Positions 8,578 to 17,810 of a DNA stretch of 64,000 nt are shown here, piece after piece; the stretch's first letter is position 1; each line of letters opens with the position of its first letter. The translations under genes were made by a program, and so were the position numbers. This DNA comes from Candidatus Endomicrobium labiotermitis. Its GTDB lineage: Bacteria > Elusimicrobiota > Endomicrobiia > Endomicrobiales > Endomicrobiaceae. The stretch is taken from assembly GCA_009778965.1 (NCBI GenBank), contig WRFE01000001.1, positions 1-64,000 of the forward strand, given 5' to 3'. The notes below the pieces were generated by a model. The model saw nothing but the letters and a program-made list of their open reading frames with translations, ran no database searches and was not told the DNA's origin.

Positions 8578-9567
8578 ATGAAAAGGCATATAAACATTAT
8601 GGAAATCAACGAAACAGGTTTTGACAAAATAATCAAAGTTTTTTTCAGATGGTCGGTGTTTTTAGCCGTAATTCTCGCGGTTTTTATCTCCGCGCAGATT
8701 TGGGTAAAAAAAACCGCCGCCAAAAATATTGCATCTGTCCCTATTGTAAAAATTCCGACTTATCCCAGCGAACAGCTTTTAAACGACGTTGAAATAAGAA
8801 GCACGTATCTTGCTCCCCGCATCCGCGGCGTAAGGTTTTCCGTTTATACGGTTAAACCCGGGGACAATCTTTGGAAACTAGCGAAACAATACGGTTATTC
8901 CGTGCATACTTTGATAGGCTGCAACCCTCAGCTTACAACTTACAATATTTCCACAAGGCAAAAATTATTAATTCCGACATCCGGCGGATCTCTTCATCCC
9001 GTACAAAAAAATGATACCTGGGAAATAATTTCCGACAAATATGACGTACCCGCTGAGAATTTAAAACTCACAAACTTCGGCGTTTTTGAACTTGTACCCG
9101 GCGAATATCTTTTTATAGCGGGTAAACCGCCGGCTGTGGACCTGATGAATGAATCAATGCAGGAAAAATACGCTCTTCGCGAACTTTTTGTTTCGCCTTT
9201 GGGAGGACGTCTTACGAGCGCTTTCGGAAAAAGAGTACATCCGATAACCGGAAAAGTAAGTATGCACGGAGGAATAGATATAGCTGTGCCTGAAGGAACA
9301 TGGGTTGGCGCTGCGGCAGATGGAGTCGTGATACTCGCAGGCAGTAATATCGGGCATTACGGCACAGCGGTTTATATTGACCACAAAAATGGATACTTTA
9401 CGCATTACGGTCATTTATCGTATATAAACGTCAAAACCGGACAAAAAGTAAAAGCCAGACAGCTTATAGCCAAAAGCGGCTCCACGGGTAATTCCACGGG
9501 ACCGCATCTTCATTTCACAATAAAAAAAGGCGATACTTCTATAGACCCGTTAAAATTTTTATGGTAA
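8578..9567 (+). CDS. LysM and M23 (LytM-type) peptidoglycan endopeptidase
   Basis: A 329-residue envelope protein. A membrane anchor lies at about 24-43, a LysM peptidoglycan-binding domain at about 88-133 (YTVKPGDNLWKLAKQYGYSV) and a second, weaker LysM at about 139-181. An M23 metallopeptidase domain covers about 203-329, with zinc ligands in MHGGIDIAVPEG (His230, Asp234) and HLHF (His312) and the catalytic THYGH (276-278). All key residues are present, so it is probably an active endopeptidase rather than a NlpD-type activator. Start is uncertain: ATG at 8578 or at 8599, neither with a strong ribosome binding site. Confidence 0.9.
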   Translation: MKRHINIMEINETGFDKIIKVFFRWSVFLAVILAVFISAQIWVKKTAAKNIASVPIVKIPTYPSEQLLNDVEIRSTYLAPRIRGVRFSVYTVKPGDNLWKLAKQYGYSVHTLIGCNPQLTTYNISTRQKLLIPTSGGSLHPVQKNDTWEIISDKYDVPAENLKLTNFGVFELVPGEYLFIAGKPPAVDLMNESMQEKYALRELFVSPLGGRLTSAFGKRVHPITGKVSMHGGIDIAVPEGTWVGAAADGVVILAGSNIGHYGTAVYIDHKNGYFTHYGHLSYINVKTGQKVKARQLIAKSGSTGNSTGPHLHFTIKKGDTSIDPLKFLW

Positions 9568-9630
9568 AAAATATACCTGATTAAAAATATGTTAAAATAG
9601 TGTTTATACTAAAACAATCAAGAGAGCTTT

Positions 9631-10365
9631 ATGAAAATGAAAAACAAACAGCCGTTCTTTACCTATTTAATGATGATTCTAATTGGCGCAGGAGTTATGA
9701 CCGCAGGAATTTTTTTATATATTGATAACGCAAATTTCAAAAAAACCGCATTGCAAACAACTGCAGCCATAACGGATATTAAGGTTTCCCGCGACAGCAA
9801 CAACAAAAAAAGCCACACGGTTTATGTAAAATTTTCAGTTAATAATGAGGAATATGACGGAACGCTGGGTTTTTGGCAAATGGGAATGGAAACAGGTCAA
9901 AACGTTAAAATATATTATGGTCCGAATAATCCTAATAATTTCCGTTCTGTTTCAGGAACAAATTTTCTGCCGTTGATTCTATTATCTATGAGTCTTATTA
10001 TCTTTTTAGCAGGTTTTGCAAGCCTGTGCAACCTGTATATACGTCAAATTTTAATAAATAAATTGATTACTAAAGGAACCCGGATTACGGCAACAGTTAC
10101 CGATATTATTCAAGGCAATACTACCGTTAATAAACGCACGTGTCATAACTTAATTTGTGAACACAAAGACGAAAAAACAGGAAATACTTCTACTTTTAAA
10201 AGTGATGATATCTGGACAATCCTGCCCAAGATAAACAAAGACCAGCCATTGCCGACTATTAATGTGTATGTAGACTTAAAAAATCCATCAAAATATTATG
10301 TGGATATAGATGGTTTTCTTAATGAAAACAAAATTTTTGATTTAACACAGATAGTAAAAAACTAA
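9631..10365 (+). CDS. DUF3592-like membrane protein
   Basis: A 244-residue protein with a transmembrane helix at about 10-31, an extracytoplasmic or cytoplasmic beta-rich segment with VYVKFSVNNEEYDG and VKIYYGPNNPNNF, and a second helix at about 110-133. This layout and the VxIYYxPxNP-like motif fit DUF3592, whose function is not known. The second half repeats the pattern once more (VYVDLKNPSKYYVD). It ends 2 bp before the methionine synthase activation gene, so it may be cotranscribed, with no obvious functional link. AGAGAG lies before the ATG. Confidence 0.65.
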   Translation: MKMKNKQPFFTYLMMILIGAGVMTAGIFLYIDNANFKKTALQTTAAITDIKVSRDSNNKKSHTVYVKFSVNNEEYDGTLGFWQMGMETGQNVKIYYGPNNPNNFRSVSGTNFLPLILLSMSLIIFLAGFASLCNLYIRQILINKLITKGTRITATVTDIIQGNTTVNKRTCHNLICEHKDEKTGNTSTFKSDDIWTILPKINKDQPLPTINVYVDLKNPSKYYVDIDGFLNENKIFDLTQIVKN

Positions 10366-10367
10366 AA

Positions 10368-10970
10368 ATGATAAATGTTTCGGCAATACAAATACCATAT
10401 AAAGCTTTGCTTGCAAGGCTTGGCTATCTGCAGGCAAAAACAAAAATCGATAAAAAAACTGAAATCTTAATCAAAGAAAATTTAGATTTAGCGCAAAAAT
10501 TAATTAAACCCAAAGCCGTATTAGCTTTTGACAATATAACCGTAAAAAACGGCATTATAGAACTTGAAGACGGATTTAAAATTGAAAGTTCTGATATAAC
10601 AAAACTTTTGGACGGCTGTTTTAAAGCTTACTGCATTGCCGTAACAATAGGACAAGCGATTGAAAATAAAAGAAACTCTTTTATAGATGACAAAGAAACT
10701 TTTAAAGCTTTGATTTTAGACGCGGCGGGTTCGGTTGCCGCGGAAGAAACAATAAGTATTGCGTACAGACAAATTGAAGATTTCGAGAAAAAAAACGGCA
10801 ACGTTTTAACAAAAAGATATTCGCCCGGCTACGGAAACTGGAAGCTTGAAAGTCAAAAAGATTTTTTAAATTGGCTCGGAGCTGATAAAATAGGAATAAC
10901 ATTAAATGATTTTTTTCTTATGCGTCCCGAAAAATCCGTGTCGGCATTAATAGGCGTGAAAAGACAGTGA
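10368..10970 (+). CDS. Methionine synthase reactivation (AdoMet-binding) domain, stand-alone
   Basis: This 200-residue protein matches the C-terminal activation domain of cobalamin-dependent methionine synthase, which uses S-adenosylmethionine to remethylate oxidised cob(II)alamin. Visible hallmarks are the KRYSPGYGNW motif and GITLNDFFLMRPEKSVSALIG at the end. In most bacteria this is fused to MetH; here it is its own gene, 150 bp upstream of a MetH that lacks it, as in Thermotoga. The two products presumably work together. Confidence 0.88.
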   Translation: MINVSAIQIPYKALLARLGYLQAKTKIDKKTEILIKENLDLAQKLIKPKAVLAFDNITVKNGIIELEDGFKIESSDITKLLDGCFKAYCIAVTIGQAIENKRNSFIDDKETFKALILDAAGSVAAEETISIAYRQIEDFEKKNGNVLTKRYSPGYGNWKLESQKDFLNWLGADKIGITLNDFFLMRPEKSVSALIGVKRQ

Positions 10971-11007
10971 GGATTTGAATATCCTAAAAAACAGTCCTAT
11001 TCAGAAG

Positions 11008-11084
11008 GTGTCATGCTGAACTCGTTTCAGCATCTAGTCTTTAAAAAACTAACAGCAGACCCTGAAACAAGTTCAGGGTGACAC
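11008..11084. repeat. Intergenic inverted repeat with 28-bp arms
   Basis: Left arm GTGTCATGCTGAACTCGTTT continues to TCT; right arm AGACCCTGAAACAAGTTCAG ends GGGTGACAC. The arms pair over about 28 bp with a few mismatches. It fills the gap between the two methionine synthase genes. Confidence 0.75.
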
Positions 11085-11120
11085 AGAGAGATATTTTTCA
11101 AGAAAAATAGTGAGTAAATT

Positions 11121-13529
11121 ATGAAAAAAGAACAATTTTTAGAACTATTAAAAACAAAAGTTTTGATAATGGACGGCGCAACAGGAACCCAGCTGCAAGC
11201 AAAAAAATATCTGGAAGACGTCGTGATTCCCGAAGAACTGAACATAAAATTTCCCGAAAGAATTTTAGATATACACTCATCTTATGCAAACGCAGGTTCC
11301 GACATAATACTTGCAAACACTTTCGGCGCAAATTCCATACGCTTAAAACATCACGGACTTTTGGACAAAGCAGACGATATTATTAAAAACGGCATTGATC
11401 TGGTAAGACAAGCCGCCGCCGGAAAAGATGTTATAGCGGCAGGCGATATTTCGTCAATTGGCGAATATATACAACCTTTGGGAAATTTATCTTTTGATGA
11501 GGCCTATAAAGCGTTTTCTTTTCAGGCAAAACTCTTGCAAAAGCATAATGCCGACATAATAGTCATTGAAACTATGACGGAAATAAAAGAACTTAAAGCC
11601 GCTATTCTTGCGGCGAGAGATAATTTTGAAGGCGCGATTATCGCGCAGATGACCTTTTCACAGGACGGAACTACCGTAACCGGAAATGATTTGCAAAGCT
11701 TTATAGCAATGGCGGAAAGTTTAGGTGTTGACGCTTTGGGGCTTAACTGTTCAATAGGTTCTAAAGATTTGGCGGAACTCGCAAAAATTTTGCGCAAAAA
11801 TACAAACCTGCCCATATCATTTAAACCAAACGCGGGCGTTCCCGTCTTAATAAACCGCGAAACTATTTTTCCGGAAACAAAAGAAGAGTTTATAAAATCG
11901 TCTTTGGAAGCGTACTCCAGCGGAATAAATATGTTCGGCGGATGCTGCGGAACAACACCTGAATTTATAAAAGCTCTTTCAAGCGAATTAAAGAATAAGG
12001 CTCCCGTCAAAACTGACTCTGTCAGCAAATTTTTTCTTTCAACGCGCGTAAAAGCAATAGACATCAACGAAATAAAAAGGCCTATAGTGATAGGCGAAAG
12101 AATAAATCCTACAAACAGAAAAAAATTGCAGGAAGAACTGTTAAACGGAATTTTTGCATCGGTAAAAGACGAAGCTCGTTCACAGGCTGAATCCGGAGCA
12201 AATCTTTTAGACGTAAATATGGGCGTGCCTCAAGCAGATGAAGTCGCTTTACTTTCCCAAGCCGTAAGCCAGATACAGGAAATTGCCGCCGTACCTTTGT
12301 GCATAGATTCCAGCAACCCTAAAGCTTTGGAAGAAGCCGTAAAAAATTGCGCGGGAAGACCTTTAATTAATTCGGTAAACGGAGAACAGGCAAAACTTGA
12401 TTCAATATTACCTATAGCAAAACGTTACGGAGCGGCTTTAATAGCCTTAACAACCGACGATGACGGAATACCGAAAACTACCGAAGGAAGACTGGCGATA
12501 GCAAAGAAAATTTTAGAGAATGCCGATAAATACGGCGTGCCCCGGAAAAATATAATTTTTGATTATCTTGTTCTTTCGGCAAGTTCTTCACCTGAACAAG
12601 TAACCGAAACTTTGAACGCGATAAAAAAATCAAAAGAACTTTGGCCTGAATGCAAAATATTGTTGGGCGTATCAAACATTTCTTTCGGACTTCCTTCAAG
12701 ACAAACGATAAATTCCACATTCTTAAAAATGGCAGTTGAAGCGGGACTTGATTTCGCGATAATCAACCCTCATGAAAATTGGAATATTTCCGATTCTTTC
12801 GCAAAAAACCTTCTTGAAAACAAAGATAAAGGCGCGGTTAAATATATGGAAGCATTTTCTTCCTATAAAAAACCATCTTCTGCGGCTGAAGAAAAAGGAT
12901 TGCCTTTTGATAAACAGCTTTATTTTGCCGTTCTGCGCGGAAATAAAGAGTCGGTACCAGGTATTGTAAATAACATTGTTCTTGAAAATAAAGATCCGTT
13001 TAAATCGGTGAATGACGCTGTTTTGGAAGCTTTAAATATAGTCGGCGAAAAATTCGCCTCAAAAGAATATTTTTTACCGCAGATAATAATGTCCGCTGAA
13101 GCCGCCCAAACGGCATTTGTAATTATTAAAAAATCTATTAAAAAAGAAGAAAACTCTTCCGGAAAAATCATTATGGCGACAGTCAAAGGCGATATGCATG
13201 ATATAGGCAAAAATATTGTCTGCGCCGTGCTTGAAAGTTACGGATTTGACGTGATAGATATGGGAATAAACGTGGACTCGCAGGATATTATAAATAAAGC
13301 CGAAGAAATAAAACCATTAGCGATAGGTCTTTCCGCGCTGATGACAACTACAATGCCCGAAATGGAAATAGCCGTAAAAATGCGCGACAAGTCGGGAATC
13401 CATACGCCGATAATAATAGGCGGAGCGGCAGTAACAAAAAAATACGCCGATGAAATCGGCGCTGATTTTTATGCCAAAGACGCAATGGACACCGCAAAAT
13501 ACGTAAAACAATTAACAAAAAATAAATAA
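11121..13529 (+). CDS. metH: Cobalamin-dependent methionine synthase core (lacks activation domain)
   Basis: The enzyme transfers methyl from 5-methyltetrahydrofolate to homocysteine through cobalamin. In 802 residues it has a homocysteine-binding barrel (about 1-295; zinc ligands Cys210 in GLNCS and Cys275/Cys276 in GGCCGTT), a pterin-binding barrel (about 315-570, GERINPTNRKK), a cobalamin cap (about 590-665) and a Rossmann cobalamin domain (about 680-802) with the DMHDIG motif, His693 being the lower axial ligand. Full-length MetH is about 1200 residues. The missing AdoMet domain is encoded separately upstream. Confidence 0.95.
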   Translation: MKKEQFLELLKTKVLIMDGATGTQLQAKKYLEDVVIPEELNIKFPERILDIHSSYANAGSDIILANTFGANSIRLKHHGLLDKADDIIKNGIDLVRQAAAGKDVIAAGDISSIGEYIQPLGNLSFDEAYKAFSFQAKLLQKHNADIIVIETMTEIKELKAAILAARDNFEGAIIAQMTFSQDGTTVTGNDLQSFIAMAESLGVDALGLNCSIGSKDLAELAKILRKNTNLPISFKPNAGVPVLINRETIFPETKEEFIKSSLEAYSSGINMFGGCCGTTPEFIKALSSELKNKAPVKTDSVSKFFLSTRVKAIDINEIKRPIVIGERINPTNRKKLQEELLNGIFASVKDEARSQAESGANLLDVNMGVPQADEVALLSQAVSQIQEIAAVPLCIDSSNPKALEEAVKNCAGRPLINSVNGEQAKLDSILPIAKRYGAALIALTTDDDGIPKTTEGRLAIAKKILENADKYGVPRKNIIFDYLVLSASSSPEQVTETLNAIKKSKELWPECKILLGVSNISFGLPSRQTINSTFLKMAVEAGLDFAIINPHENWNISDSFAKNLLENKDKGAVKYMEAFSSYKKPSSAAEEKGLPFDKQLYFAVLRGNKESVPGIVNNIVLENKDPFKSVNDAVLEALNIVGEKFASKEYFLPQIIMSAEAAQTAFVIIKKSIKKEENSSGKIIMATVKGDMHDIGKNIVCAVLESYGFDVIDMGINVDSQDIINKAEEIKPLAIGLSALMTTTMPEMEIAVKMRDKSGIHTPIIIGGAAVTKKYADEIGADFYAKDAMDTAKYVKQLTKNK

Positions 13530-13565
13530 TAATTTAAAAATATTTTATGTCTTTCCGGTGAAGTA

Positions 13566-13662
13566 TTTTGCGAGTTATGCAAGGCGTCAGCGCGAGGAAG
13601 CTTACCGTAGTTAGCGAAGCGAGTGTAAATGACGAGCACTGCAACACAGCAGAACCGCAAAA
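13566..13662. repeat. 97-bp element with TTTTGCG/CGCAAAA terminal inverted repeats
   Basis: Begins TTTTGCGAGTTATGCAAGGC, contains GAGGAAGCTTACC and GTAAATGACGAG, and ends GCAGAACCGCAAAA. A second complete copy with perfect 11-bp ends lies at 37721-37805 and a left-half copy at 40182-40236. It occupies the gap between metH and the MFS gene. Confidence 0.65.
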
Positions 13663-13683
13663 GGCAAACCGCATATACTCTTT

Positions 13684-15072
13684 ATGAACAATCAATTTAA
13701 AATAAAATTAATGCCTTGGCTTGCCGCTACGGCAATGTTTATGCAGATGCTTGACGGTTCGGTTTTAAATACCGCGATTCCGTCTATTGCAGAAAGTTTC
13801 GGCGAAAACCCTTTGCAAATGCAGGCGGTAGTTATTTCTTACCTGCTTTCCGTCGCCATATTCCTGCCGATTGCAGGCTGGGCTTCGGACAAGTTCGGCA
13901 TTAAAAAAGCTTTCCTTTTTGCCATAGCGGGGTTTACTGCAGGGTCGCTTCTTTGCGCTATGTCCGACTCTTTATTTACCCTTTCGGTTTCAAGAGCTTT
14001 GCAGGGTATGGGCGGAGCATTTCTTGTACCGGTAGGACGGCTTGCGGTTTTAAAAGTTTATCCGCGCAGCCAATACGTCGACGTTTTAAGTCTTATGGTT
14101 TTACCCGCTTTGATAGGACCTCTTATAGGTCCGCTTCTCGGCGGCGTTATAGTGCAATACGCGAGCTGGCATTGGATATTTCTAATAAATATTCCGATAG
14201 GAATTGTTTGTTTCCTTGCCGCGCTATATTTTATGCCTTTTATTGAACGAGAAAAGAACGTAAACAAATTTGATTTTAAAGGTTTTTTTATTTTTGATTT
14301 TGCTCTTTTATTGCTTTTTGCCGTGGGAGCTTCAAAAAGAATCCTGCCCGACTTTTCAAATTTGTGGTTTTTGATACTTGCTTTAATTTTAATAGGCTTT
14401 TACATTTTACACGCAAGAAACAAACAAGACGCTTTGTTCAATCTTGAAATGTTTAAAATACCGAGTTTTTCTTTAGGAATTACGGGGAACCTTATAATAC
14501 GGCTTGTAGGAGGCGCTCTTCCGTTTCTTGCCCCTCTTTTCTTTCAAACCGCTTTAGGATTTTCTCCGGCAAAATCCGGCGCTATGCTTCTTCCGATGGG
14601 GATTACCGCGATATTCGCAAAAACTTTTGCTGCAAAACTTATATTAAAATTCGGATACAAAAATTTTCTTATCGCAAATACCGCCCTGTTAAGCGTTTTT
14701 ATAATGATGCTGGCGCTGATTAAAGTTTCCACACCGGATTACCTTATATTAATTCTGCTCGGTTTTATAGGAATGGCAAATTCTCTTCAATTTACGGCTA
14801 TAAATACACTCGCGCTTATAGACGTTCCGGACAAATTTATGAGCGGCGCTAACAATATTTTGGCAGTTTCGTTTCAGGTATCTATGTCTTTGGGAGTCGC
14901 TCTTGCCGCGCTTCTTGTAGCATTCGTTTCACAAAAAGGCGGCGAAAGCCTGTTGTTCTCTTTCCATATAACATATATAATAGTAGGCATACTGTCCTTT
15001 TCATGTTCTTTCCTTTTTCTTTTCGTACCGAAAAACGCGGGAAACAACATAAAGGATGCTAACGTTTATTAA
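13684..15072 (+). CDS. MFS drug efflux transporter, DHA2 (EmrB/QacA-like) family
   Basis: A 462-residue polytopic inner-membrane protein, mostly hydrophobic helices. The N-terminus has the DHA2 pattern MLDGSVLNTAIPSIAESFG, the loop motif GWASDKFGIKKAF and the antiporter motif C in GPLIGPLLGGVI. It probably exports lipophilic compounds with proton motive force. No membrane-fusion protein (EmrA) is adjacent, though a lipoprotein gene follows 15 bp later. Substrate cannot be predicted. The ATG has no clear Shine-Dalgarno; a TATACT string is 4 nt upstream. Confidence 0.88.
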   Translation: MNNQFKIKLMPWLAATAMFMQMLDGSVLNTAIPSIAESFGENPLQMQAVVISYLLSVAIFLPIAGWASDKFGIKKAFLFAIAGFTAGSLLCAMSDSLFTLSVSRALQGMGGAFLVPVGRLAVLKVYPRSQYVDVLSLMVLPALIGPLIGPLLGGVIVQYASWHWIFLINIPIGIVCFLAALYFMPFIEREKNVNKFDFKGFFIFDFALLLLFAVGASKRILPDFSNLWFLILALILIGFYILHARNKQDALFNLEMFKIPSFSLGITGNLIIRLVGGALPFLAPLFFQTALGFSPAKSGAMLLPMGITAIFAKTFAAKLILKFGYKNFLIANTALLSVFIMMLALIKVSTPDYLILILLGFIGMANSLQFTAINTLALIDVPDKFMSGANNILAVSFQVSMSLGVALAALLVAFVSQKGGESLLFSFHITYIIVGILSFSCSFLFLFVPKNAGNNIKDANVY

Positions 15073-15087
15073 CTTAACGGAGAAACC

Positions 15088-15759
15088 ATGAGAAAATTAT
15101 TACTATTTTCAATCGCAGTTTTGTTTTTTTCGGGTTGTGTATTTTCAAAATCGCCGGACGCAGTACCGCAGGAAATGTCGGGAGGATATAAGTACAAAAG
15201 AGAATATGAAGCTAAAAAAACATCGGTTGTTATTTTAGGCGCTTATAATAATATGGAATTTGATGACGTCAGGAATTTCAGAGAAGTGCTACAGTGGACA
15301 CATGAAAGCGGCGATGTATTTATAACCGATTTCGCGGAAAAAAATAATCCTCTCTATATTGAAGGAAGATACGGAATAAACTATATAGCAATAAGACTTC
15401 TGCCCGGGAAATACAAACTGACGAATTTTACGATCAGATGGTCCGCGTTAAATTACCATTTTGAGCTGGATTTCGGCAAGCGCTACTCCGCCAATTTCGA
15501 AGTGGCAGAAAATCAAACTTTATTCGTCGGAATACTGCGCACGACTTTTGATAAATTTACCGCTGAACATCTGAAGCTTCCCGGGGAAACAAAAATCAGG
15601 GTTTCATCTTTTATTGAAAACGGCAAAGAAGATTTATACAAGATTACAAACTTTTATAATAAAGTAACGAAATTGCCTGTAACAACAAAAGTAATGTTCT
15701 GGGATGATTCTGCTCCTAATAGAAAAGAAACTCTTATCTCGGTAGAGCAAAAACATTAA
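15088..15759 (+). CDS. Predicted lipoprotein of unknown function
   Basis: A 223-residue protein with a lipoprotein signal, FFSGC with the lipidated Cys at residue 17. The mature part is beta-rich with no motif I recognise; it has the segments ILLPGKYKLTNF-like (RLLPGKYKLTNFTIRW) and FELDFGKRYSANFEV, suggestive of a sandwich domain. It has a good CGGAGAAACC ribosome binding site, lies 15 bp after the MFS gene and is followed by a bidirectional terminator. Function is unknown. Confidence 0.7.
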   Translation: MRKLLLFSIAVLFFSGCVFSKSPDAVPQEMSGGYKYKREYEAKKTSVVILGAYNNMEFDDVRNFREVLQWTHESGDVFITDFAEKNNPLYIEGRYGINYIAIRLLPGKYKLTNFTIRWSALNYHFELDFGKRYSANFEVAENQTLFVGILRTTFDKFTAEHLKLPGETKIRVSSFIENGKEDLYKITNFYNKVTKLPVTTKVMFWDDSAPNRKETLISVEQKH

Positions 15760-15793
15760 CGAATTGCTTTCTTTGAAATTCCGTTACTGTTGT

Positions 15794-15864
15794 CGTCATT
15801 GCGGGCTTGACCCGCAATCTGTGTAATTTGTGATGAGATTGCGGCTCTTTGGCCGCAATGACAG
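15794..15864. repeat. Intergenic inverted repeat (CATTGCGGGCTTGACCCGCAAT type)
   Basis: Starts GTCATTGCGGGCTTGACCCG and ends GGCCGCAATGACAG; each half is itself a hairpin and the two ends pair. The half-unit GCGGGTCAAGCCCGCAATGAC recurs near 39330-39352. Confidence 0.7.
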
Positions 15865-15910
15865 CTGATTAATTTCCCAATTTAATCCTATTCAAAAGAC
15901 ATTTGCAAAA

Positions 15911-15947
15911 AACAGCAGCGCCGAAATTCCGGCGCTGCTGTTTTTTT
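15911..15947. terminator. Bidirectional rho-independent terminator
   Basis: A perfect 13-bp stem AACAGCAGCGCCG / CGGCGCTGCTGTT with a 6-nt loop, A-rich on the left and T7 on the right. It lies between the convergent lipoprotein and DEAD-box genes and can serve both. Confidence 0.92.
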
Positions 15948-15966
15948 ATTATTTGTAACTTTGAGC

Positions 15967-17799
15967 TTATCTTGATTTTTTTGAAACTACTTTTGGAAAC
16001 GAGCCGTAACGTCTTCCGCTTTCGTCTTTCTGAAAACGTTTGTCATTATTGTTGTTGCTTCTATTATTATTCCTGTTATTATTGCCGTTCCTATTATTGT
16101 TGTTTTTATTGAATTTACTGTTATTATTTTTACTGCCTTTATCAAAATTACGCATATGTTTCGGTCTTGTATCCTGACTTTCCGAAGCTTTGGCAGGTTC
16201 AACTGAAACCCTTTTTCCTTTAATATTGCTTGAGCTTAACGAATTAATTACATTATCAACGTGTTCGTTAGGAACTTCAACAAAAGAAAAAGCGTCTAAA
16301 ATCTTAATGTTGCCGATTATATTTCCGGAAAGCCCTGTTTCACCGGCTATTGCGCCGACAAAATCACCTGCGCGCACATTATCTTTTTTGCCGATATTTA
16401 TGAAAAGTCTTGTCATTCCACTTTCTCTTGCGCCGGTATTTTCGTAGCCCGAGCTTTGTTTTGCCGCAAATATATCGGCTTTTTCTTCCTGCTCTTTTTT
16501 CTCGGAAACAAAAATCATTTTTAAGAGCGCCGCAGCTACATCAAGCGACGTTATGTCATCGGCAATCAAAGACTCCGTCATTTTAATGTATTTTTCGGTA
16601 TCTTTTTCATCTTCCTCTTTCAAAAATTCTTTAACTTTTTCAAGCACCATCGTTGTTTTAATATTTTCAACATCCGCAAGCGACGGAACCTGCGTTCTTT
16701 TAACATTAGCGTTTGTATATCTTTGTATATCGCGGAGTTTATAAATTTCTTTACCCGAAACAAAACTGTAGGCCTTGCCCGTTCTTCCCGCTCTTCCGGT
16801 TCTTCCGATTCTATGTACGTAATCTTCATCGTCCTGCGGCAAATCGTAATTAAAAACCATATCTATATCGTCAACGTCAATGCCTCTTGCGGCAACGTCC
16901 GTGGCTATTAACAATTCTATCGAACCGCTTCTAAATTTTGCCATAACCCTGTCTCTTTGGGACTGATTCATATCGCCATGTATGGAGTCGGCTGAATATC
17001 CGCGAGCCTGAAGAGAAGAAGTAACTTCGTCAACTTTTCTTTTTGTATTGCAGAAAACAAGAGAAAGCTTCGGATCGTACATATCGAGACATCTAGTTAA
17101 CGCTTCAAGTTTTTGATGTTCGCGTATGTCAAAATAATATTGTTCTATCAAAGGAACTGTAAGCTTTTCGCTGACAACCTTTATAGTTTCGGGATGTTTC
17201 TGATATTTTTTTGTTAAAAATAAAAATTCTTTCGGCATAGTGGCGGAATAAAACACGGTCTGTCTTTCCTGCGGCATGGATTTTAAAATAAGTTCTATAT
17301 CATCCCTGAAACCCATATCAAGCATTTCGTCTGCTTCATCTAAAACTATCGTCGAAGCAAATTCCAGCTTTAAAGTTTTTCTTTCAAGATGATCTATTAC
17401 TCTGCCGGGCGTACCGACAACTATTTGCGCGCCTTTTGAAAGCGCCATCATCTGTCTGTTTATAGGCTGCCCGCCGTAAACAGGCACGGCTACTATACCT
17501 TTTTTATATTTTGAAAGAAGTTTTAATTCTTCGCAAACCTGTATGGCAAGTTCTCTTGTCGGACAAAGAATTATTGCCTGAACATTTTTATCTTTAGAAT
17601 TCACTTTTTCAAGCAAAGGAATACCGAAAGCCGCAGTTTTCCCTGTCCCTGTCTGAGCCTGACCAATAATGTCAACACCGGTCATCATTTTTGGAATAGA
17701 TAAACTTTGTATGGGAGTGGCTTCTTCAAAACCCATATCCTGCACTGCTTTTAATATCTCGTTAGATAAATTTAATTCTGAAAATTTTAATGTTGTCAT
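15967..17799 (-). CDS. deaD: DEAD-box ATP-dependent RNA helicase (DeaD/CsdA-like)
   Basis: A 610-residue RNA helicase for ribosome assembly or cold adaptation. RecA-like domain 1 has the Q motif, AQTGTGKT (48-55), PTRELA, TPGRV, DEAD (154-157) and SAT (185-187). Domain 2 has the ARGIDV and HRIGRTGRAGR motifs. A DbpA-type RNA-binding fold lies at about 455-535 (RLFINIGKKDNVRAGDFVGAI). The tail from about 545 is basic and almost all Asn, Arg and Lys, an RNA-binding disordered region. AAGGAA precedes the ATG. It follows the DUF116 gene by 11 bp. Confidence 0.93.
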   Translation of the reverse strand: MTTLKFSELNLSNEILKAVQDMGFEEATPIQSLSIPKMMTGVDIIGQAQTGTGKTAAFGIPLLEKVNSKDKNVQAIILCPTRELAIQVCEELKLLSKYKKGIVAVPVYGGQPINRQMMALSKGAQIVVGTPGRVIDHLERKTLKLEFASTIVLDEADEMLDMGFRDDIELILKSMPQERQTVFYSATMPKEFLFLTKKYQKHPETIKVVSEKLTVPLIEQYYFDIREHQKLEALTRCLDMYDPKLSLVFCNTKRKVDEVTSSLQARGYSADSIHGDMNQSQRDRVMAKFRSGSIELLIATDVAARGIDVDDIDMVFNYDLPQDDEDYVHRIGRTGRAGRTGKAYSFVSGKEIYKLRDIQRYTNANVKRTQVPSLADVENIKTTMVLEKVKEFLKEEDEKDTEKYIKMTESLIADDITSLDVAAALLKMIFVSEKKEQEEKADIFAAKQSSGYENTGARESGMTRLFINIGKKDNVRAGDFVGAIAGETGLSGNIIGNIKILDAFSFVEVPNEHVDNVINSLSSSNIKGKRVSVEPAKASESQDTRPKHMRNFDKGSKNNNSKFNKNNNNRNGNNNRNNNRSNNNNDKRFQKDESGRRYGSFPKVVSKKSR

Positions 17800-17810
17800 A
17801 AAGTTCCTTT

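Noticed and set aside
9591..9598. Possible -10 box (TAAAAT) before the DUF3592-like gene
   Set aside because: No matching -35 box at 16-18 bp, and the distance to the ATG is over 30 nt; left unlisted as too weak.
11027..11331. Minus-strand open frames overlapping the start of metH
   Set aside because: Shadows of metH and of the intergenic repeat.
15967..16112. Low-complexity Asn/Arg stretch at the end of the helicase as a repeat or CRISPR-like array
   Set aside because: It is coding, in frame with the helicase; AAC/AAT codons repeat because the protein tail is Asn-rich.
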